DNA of 64,000 nucleotides from JADJNY01 sp046349615. GTDB taxonomy: Bacteria; Planctomycetota; UBA1135; GCA-002686595. Under the pieces are notes generated by a model. The model ran no database searches. It saw nothing but the letters and a program-made list of their open reading frames with translations, and was not told the origin of the DNA. The DNA lies in NCBI GenBank assembly GCA_046349615.1, contig JAXMBZ010000003.1:482887-546886 (forward strand), in the 5' to 3' direction. The translations under genes and the position numbers were made by a program. Numbering within the stretch: the first letter of the stretch is position 1; each line of letters opens with the position of its first letter. This document shows, piece by piece, positions 60,495-64,000 of this stretch.

Positions 60495-61353
60495 CCTTCC
60501 ACTCGTAGAAGCCGCGGCCGCTCTTCTTGCCGAGTTCGCCGCGCTTCACCTTCTCCTCGAGGATCGCGGGCACCTCGAAGCGCGAGCCGAGCTCCTTCGA
60601 CAGGTACTGCGCGATCGACATGCGCACGTCGAGGCCGACGAGGTCGGTGAGCTCGAGCGGCCCCATCGGGAACCCGTAGCCGAGCGTCATCGCCTTGTCG
60701 ATGTCGGCGGCCGACGCGACGCCGCTCTCGACCATGCGCATCGCCTCGAGACCGACGAGGACGCCGAGCCGCGACGACGCGAAGCCGGGGCTGTCCTTCA
60801 CGCGGATGGGGTCCTTGCCGAGGCGCTTCGAGAGCTCGAGCGCGCACTGCACCGCGGCGTCGGAGCTCTTGTCGGTCTGCACGACCTCGACGAGCTTCAT
60901 GATGTGGACCGGGTTGAAGAAGTGCATGCCGACGACGCGCTCGCCGTGCTTCGTGACGCTGGCGATGCGGGTGATCGGGAGCGAGCTCGTGTTCGTCGCG
61001 AGCAGCACGTCGGGCCCGAGCGTGTTGCCGAGCTCCTGGAAGATCGTCTGCTTGAGCTCGAGCTTCTCGGGCACGGCTTCGACGACGCACTGCACGCCGA
61101 CGATCGCTTCTTGGAGGTTCGTCGTGCCGGAGAGGCGCTTCAACGCCGCGTCCATGTCGGCCTGCGCGACCTTGCCCTTCGCGACGCCCTTCTCGAGGTT
61201 CGAGCGCACGTTCGCGAGGCCGCGCTCGACCTGTCCGGGCGCGACGTCGTAGAGGCGCGTCGTGATGCCGGCGGTCGCGAGCACCTGCGCGATGCCGTTG
61301 CCCATGGTTCCCGCGCCGAGCACGGCGGCGGTGGAGATGTTCTTCGCGTTCAT
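60475..61353 (-). CDS. 3-hydroxybutyryl-CoA dehydrogenase
   Basis: The protein has 292 residues. It oxidises or reduces 3-hydroxyacyl-CoA with NAD(P). The Rossmann motif is VLGAGTMGNGIAQV (11-24). VEAVPEKLELKQTIF, ATNTSSLPITRIA, HFFNPVHIMKLVEVV and KDSPGFASSRLGV are all family segments with the catalytic His. A single-domain form, as in clostridial Hbd. It sits with enoyl-CoA hydratase and dehydrogenase genes. Confidence 0.95.
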   Translation of the reverse strand: MNAKNISTAAVLGAGTMGNGIAQVLATAGITTRLYDVAPGQVERGLANVRSNLEKGVAKGKVAQADMDAALKRLSGTTNLQEAIVGVQCVVEAVPEKLELKQTIFQELGNTLGPDVLLATNTSSLPITRIASVTKHGERVVGMHFFNPVHIMKLVEVVQTDKSSDAAVQCALELSKRLGKDPIRVKDSPGFASSRLGVLVGLEAMRMVESGVASAADIDKAMTLGYGFPMGPLELTDLVGLDVRMSIAQYLSKELGSRFEVPAILEEKVKRGELGKKSGRGFYEWKDGAAVR

Positions 61354-61378
61354 CGTGGAGTTCCGTCGGGGGATGAGG

Positions 61379-62413
61379 TCACGCGCCGGGCACGAGCACG
61401 ATCTTGCCGTGCACCGCGCGGGACTCGAGCAGTTCGTGCGCTTCGCGCGCTTTCGAGAGCGGCAGCACGCGGTCGATCACCGGTTGCCAATCGCCGCGCG
61501 CGAGCCGGTTGAGGATCGTCGGGAAGGCGCTCTTCGGGCCCATCGTCGAGCCGAGCACCGACTGGTTCTTGATGAAGAGGTGCGGGAGCTGGAGCTGCAC
61601 CGTCGGCCCCGTCGTGCCGCCGCACGTGACGAGCCGTCCGTTGCGCGCGAGGGAGCGCATCGAGACGTCCCACGTCGCGGGCCCGACGTGCTCGACGACG
61701 ACGTCGAAGCCGCGGCCGCCCGAGAGCTTCTTGAGCTCCTTCGCCCAGTCGGGCTGCGTGTGGTCGACGACGGCGTCGGCGCCGAGCGAGCGCGCGAGCT
61801 CCAGCTTCGACGCGCTGCCCGCCGTCGCGACGACGCGCGCGCCGGTCGAGCGAGCGATCTGGATCGCGGCGCTGCCGACGCCCGACGCGCCGCCGATCAC
61901 GAGGCACGTCTCGCCCGACTGCAGCTTCGCCTTCGTGACGAGCATCCCCCACGCCGTGAGGAACACGAGCGGCGTCGCCGCAGTGCGCACGGGATCGAGG
62001 CCCGCGGGGAGCGGGAGCACGTAGCGCGCGGGCAGCGCGACGTACTCGCAGCAGTACCCGTCGCCGTGTTCGCCGCGGATGCCGTAGTCGTCGGACAGGT
62101 GATCGTTGCCCGCGAGGTCGTGCGCCGACGCGCCCGAGCTGAACCCGGGCTCGAGGAGCACCTTGTCGCCGATCGAGAGCCCCGTGACGCCCGCGCCGAG
62201 CGCCACGATCTCGCCAGTCGCGTCGCAACCGAGGATGCGCGGGAACCCGACGACGAACCCCGGCATGCCGCGGCGCGTCCACAGGTCGAGGTGGTTGAGC
62301 GACACGCCGAGCACGCGCGCGAGCACCTCGCCCGGCTTCGGCTCGGGCCGCGGGACGTCGACGACCTCGAGGACCGACGGGGCGCCGTGACGGAAGATCT
62401 GGATCGCCTGCAT
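61379..62413 (-). CDS. zinc-type alcohol dehydrogenase/quinone oxidoreductase without structural-zinc cysteines
   Basis: The protein has 344 residues. MDR fold: SLNHLDLWTRRGMPG, LGCDATGEIVALG (Cys63 keeps the catalytic-side position), and cofactor loop VIGGASGVGSAAIQI. In zinc-binding relatives the structural lobe reads C..C..C with a fourth Cys 8 on. Here the aligned positions 93, 96, 99 and 107 are Ser, Ser, Asp and Ser (SSGASAHD, then DHLS). The lobe length is unchanged, so the zinc site looks lost rather than deleted. It lies between dehydrogenase and hydratase genes. Confidence 0.9.
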   Translation of the reverse strand: MQAIQIFRHGAPSVLEVVDVPRPEPKPGEVLARVLGVSLNHLDLWTRRGMPGFVVGFPRILGCDATGEIVALGAGVTGLSIGDKVLLEPGFSSGASAHDLAGNDHLSDDYGIRGEHGDGYCCEYVALPARYVLPLPAGLDPVRTAATPLVFLTAWGMLVTKAKLQSGETCLVIGGASGVGSAAIQIARSTGARVVATAGSASKLELARSLGADAVVDHTQPDWAKELKKLSGGRGFDVVVEHVGPATWDVSMRSLARNGRLVTCGGTTGPTVQLQLPHLFIKNQSVLGSTMGPKSAFPTILNRLARGDWQPVIDRVLPLSKAREAHELLESRAVHGKIVLVPGA

Positions 62414-62423
62414 CGTCGGCCTT

Positions 62424-63263
62424 TCAGCGCCCCGCGAACTTCGCCGCGCGCTTCTCGACGAACGCGCCGATGCCTTCCTTCGCGTCCGCGGACGAGAAGA
62501 GGCGCGCCTGGAGCTCGCGCTCGAGCGCGAGGCCCGATTCGAGCGGGATCTCCACGCCCGTCTGCACCGCGCGCTTGATCAGACCGACGCTCATCGACGC
62601 CTTGTTCGGCGGACAGAACGTGCGCGCGTGGTCGAGCACCTTCGCGAGGAACGCCGCGTCGTCCGGCGCGTCGACGAGCTGGTCGACGAGCCCGAGCTCC
62701 TTCGCCTCGTCGTAGTCGAGGAGCCGTCCGGTCGCCATGAGCTCGATCGCCTTGCTCTTGCCGACGACGCGGACGAGCCGCTGCGTGCCGCCGGTGCCCG
62801 GGAGCACGCCGAGCGCGACCTCGGGGAGTCCGCACTTGCCCGAACCATGTCGTGCGAGCCGCAGGTCGCACGCGAGCGCGATCTCGAGCCCGCCGCCGAC
62901 GCAGTGACCGCCGAGCGCGCCGATCACGAGCTTCGGCGTGTGCTCGAGGCGCAGGAGCGTCTCGTTCGCGTGCAGGCAGAACTGGTACTTGAACGCCGGC
63001 GTGACGTCGTTGAGCATCGCGATGTCGGCGCCGGCGCAGAAGAACTTCTCGCCCGCGCCCGCGAGCACGATCACGTGCACCGCGTCGTCGAAGCGCGCGC
63101 AGAGCACGGCCTCGTCGAGATCACGCATCATCGCGTGGCTGTACCCGTTCGCGGGCGGGTTCACGAGCGTGATCAAGGCGAGTCCGCCCCCGCTCGCGTA
63201 GGTGGCCTTGCCCTGGGGCAGCGTCACGGGCGCGGAGAGGCCGTTCGGGGTCGTGGTCGTCAT
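62424..63263 (-). CDS. enoyl-CoA hydratase/isomerase
   Basis: The protein has 279 residues from ATG 63263. It hydrates trans-2-enoyl-CoA. Crotonase-fold motifs are ANGYSHAMMRDLDEAV, FCAGADIAMLN (oxyanion site), GALGGHCVGGGLEIALACDL, and GLPEVALGVLPGTGGTQRLV with the catalytic Glu. LSHAR-type C-terminal helices follow. With the downstream dehydrogenases it forms a butyryl-CoA or beta-oxidation block. Confidence 0.94.
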   Translation of the reverse strand: MTTTTPNGLSAPVTLPQGKATYASGGGLALITLVNPPANGYSHAMMRDLDEAVLCARFDDAVHVIVLAGAGEKFFCAGADIAMLNDVTPAFKYQFCLHANETLLRLEHTPKLVIGALGGHCVGGGLEIALACDLRLARHGSGKCGLPEVALGVLPGTGGTQRLVRVVGKSKAIELMATGRLLDYDEAKELGLVDQLVDAPDDAAFLAKVLDHARTFCPPNKASMSVGLIKRAVQTGVEIPLESGLALERELQARLFSSADAKEGIGAFVEKRAAKFAGR

Positions 63264-63512
63264 GCTTGTCCTTCGCACACCGTCGCCGGACGGACGGACC
63301 TCCGCCGCGAACGGGGCGAAGCTTCTACCAGAATCGCGCGAGGGCCGCGAGCCGCGCGGAGGCCGCCGAGCGCGCGTCGGCAGCGAAGCTCGACGACGCA
63401 CTCCGGGGACGACTTGATCCTTCTTCGGCGCGGCCCGCCCGGGCATGATCGACGGCGAAACGATTGTCTGCCCGTGGCGCTCTGCGCAAGCGGCTCACCG
63501 AAGGACCCACCC

Positions 63513-63884
63513 ATGCCCAACTACGTCGACGGTTTCCTGATCCCCCTCCCGAAGAAGAACCTCGCGCGCTACCGGATGCTCGCCAAGCTCGCGGCCAAGA
63601 TCTGGAAGCAGAAAGGTGCCCTCGAGTACTTCGAGTGCGTCGGCGACGACCTCGGCGACATCGGCATCTCCTTCCCGAAGCGCGTCGCGACGAAGAAGGA
63701 CGAGACCGTCGTCTTCTCGTGGATCGTCTACAAGTCGCGCGCGCACCGCGACAAGGTGAACAAGGAGGTCATGAAGGACCCGCGGATGCAGCGCATGGCC
63801 GCGCTGATGCAGGACGACAAGAAGAAGCCCTTCGACATCTCGCGCATGTCGTTCGGCGGCTTCAAGGTGCTCGTGAAGGCCTGA
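63513..63884 (+). CDS. DUF1428 family protein
   Basis: The protein has 123 residues. The start MPNYVDGFLIPLPKKNLARY and FSWIVYKSRAHRDKVNKEVM are characteristic of DUF1428, a ferredoxin-like alpha/beta fold of unknown function. The end is MSFGGFKVLV. Single gene with its own 249-base upstream region, divergent from the hydratase gene. Confidence 0.93.
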   Translation: MPNYVDGFLIPLPKKNLARYRMLAKLAAKIWKQKGALEYFECVGDDLGDIGISFPKRVATKKDETVVFSWIVYKSRAHRDKVNKEVMKDPRMQRMAALMQDDKKKPFDISRMSFGGFKVLVKA

Positions 63885-63902
63885 CGACCTCGGCGATCGA
63901 AG

Positions 63903-63939
63903 GCGCGCGGCGCGGAGCGTTCGAGCTCGCGCCGCGCGC
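63903..63939. terminator. bidirectional hairpin terminator
   Basis: GCGCGCGGCGCG (63903-63914) pairs perfectly with CGCGCCGCGCGC (63928-63939), with an inner AGC/GCT extension, between convergent genes. T-runs are weak. Confidence 0.5.
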
Positions 63940-63941
63940 GC

Positions 63942-64000
63942 TCATTTCATCTCGACCGCGTGCATGCGGCCGCCCGTGCCTTCGCAGATCGCGCGCCAAC
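63942..64000 (-). CDS. C-terminal end of a protein running off the right edge
   Basis: A minus-strand frame enters at 64000 and ends at TGA 63944-63942, with the last residues WRAICEGTGGRMHAVEMK. The hairpin at 63903-63939 follows the stop. Too short to identify. Confidence 0.45.
   Translation of the reverse strand, partial: WRAICEGTGGRMHAVEMK

Noticed and set aside
1..64000. Prophage, insertion sequence or horizontally acquired island
   Set aside because: No transposase, integrase, phage gene or change of base composition was noticed.

Overview
The window is very GC-rich bacterial chromosomal DNA with G/C-biased third codon positions, many GTG starts and many 4-base start/stop overlaps (ATGA or GTGA). 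The gene content fits a planctomycete-like bacterium: an ECF-like sigma factor, a McsA-like protein near ClpC, a GldA/F/G-plus-DUF4340 export cassette, a YdjY-domain protein, a DUF6677-like protein, a myo-inositol-phosphate synthase and ThyX. This assignment is an inference from gene content. No rRNA, CRISPR array, prophage or insertion sequence was seen, and the region looks like ordinary core chromosome.

Layout. 1-5395 (minus): the start of a GT-C type membrane glycosyltransferase, then a three-gene regulatory module (sigma-like factor, alpha-helical protein, GAF/AAA+/Fis-like protein). A candidate structured RNA ending in an intrinsic terminator lies between them on the plus strand. 5807-12550: fabI, an Rsm22-like methyltransferase, a secreted SGNH-like protein, an RlmL-like rRNA methyltransferase, a lipoprotein, an exported protein interrupted by an in-frame TGA, a CPXCG protein and a SlyD-type isomerase. 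12634-14805: a ZIP transporter fused to a metal-efflux permease. 15152-19865: the Gld-like ABC operon. 19926-21633 (minus): a small membrane protein, an orphan DNA methyltransferase and an alkyladenine glycosylase. 21777-27731 (minus): asparaginase, NAD(P)HX dehydratase, thyX, YdjY protein, membrane protein and inositol-phosphate synthase. 27911-31309: bifunctional nuclease, two tRNA-Ser genes, a PEGA lipoprotein, murD and a McsA-like protein. 31322-37794: a membrane protein, clpC, a HEAT-like protein and dprA. 37800-39614: small membrane and zinc-ribbon proteins and a thioesterase. 39797-44765: a complete iron-sulfur cluster operon (rrf2-iscS-iscU-iscA-hscB-hscA). 44838-49298: a 46-residue membrane peptide, gpmA, a cyclodeaminase, a catalytically degenerate glycogen-synthase homologue and a ROK glucokinase. 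49482-52143: a second ABC exporter. 52143-56232: glcDEF. 56342-64000: DUF2938, a LysR regulator, two membrane-anchored proteins, an M42-type peptidase, a three-gene acyl-CoA/butyryl-CoA block and DUF1428.

How the genes work together. The ISC operon builds Fe-S clusters that GlcF, and probably the Rsm22-like enzyme, would use. FabI, the thioesterase and the hydratase/dehydrogenase/reductase block belong to fatty-acid and acyl-CoA metabolism. GpmA, glucokinase and the GlgA homologue touch sugar metabolism. The two ABC exporters, GT-C proteins, PEGA protein and MurD concern the cell envelope.

The points most worth a second look are the sigma/AAA+ module, whose AAA+ protein lacks GAFTGA and has a substituted Walker A lysine; the GlgA homologue that has lost its ADP-glucose-site residues; the exported protein with an in-frame TGA followed by a hairpin that fits bacterial SECIS geometry; the plus-strand structured RNA candidate at 752-997; the ZIP-permease fusion; a ThyX with KYQ in place of RHR; and a zinc-type dehydrogenase with all four structural-zinc cysteines replaced.
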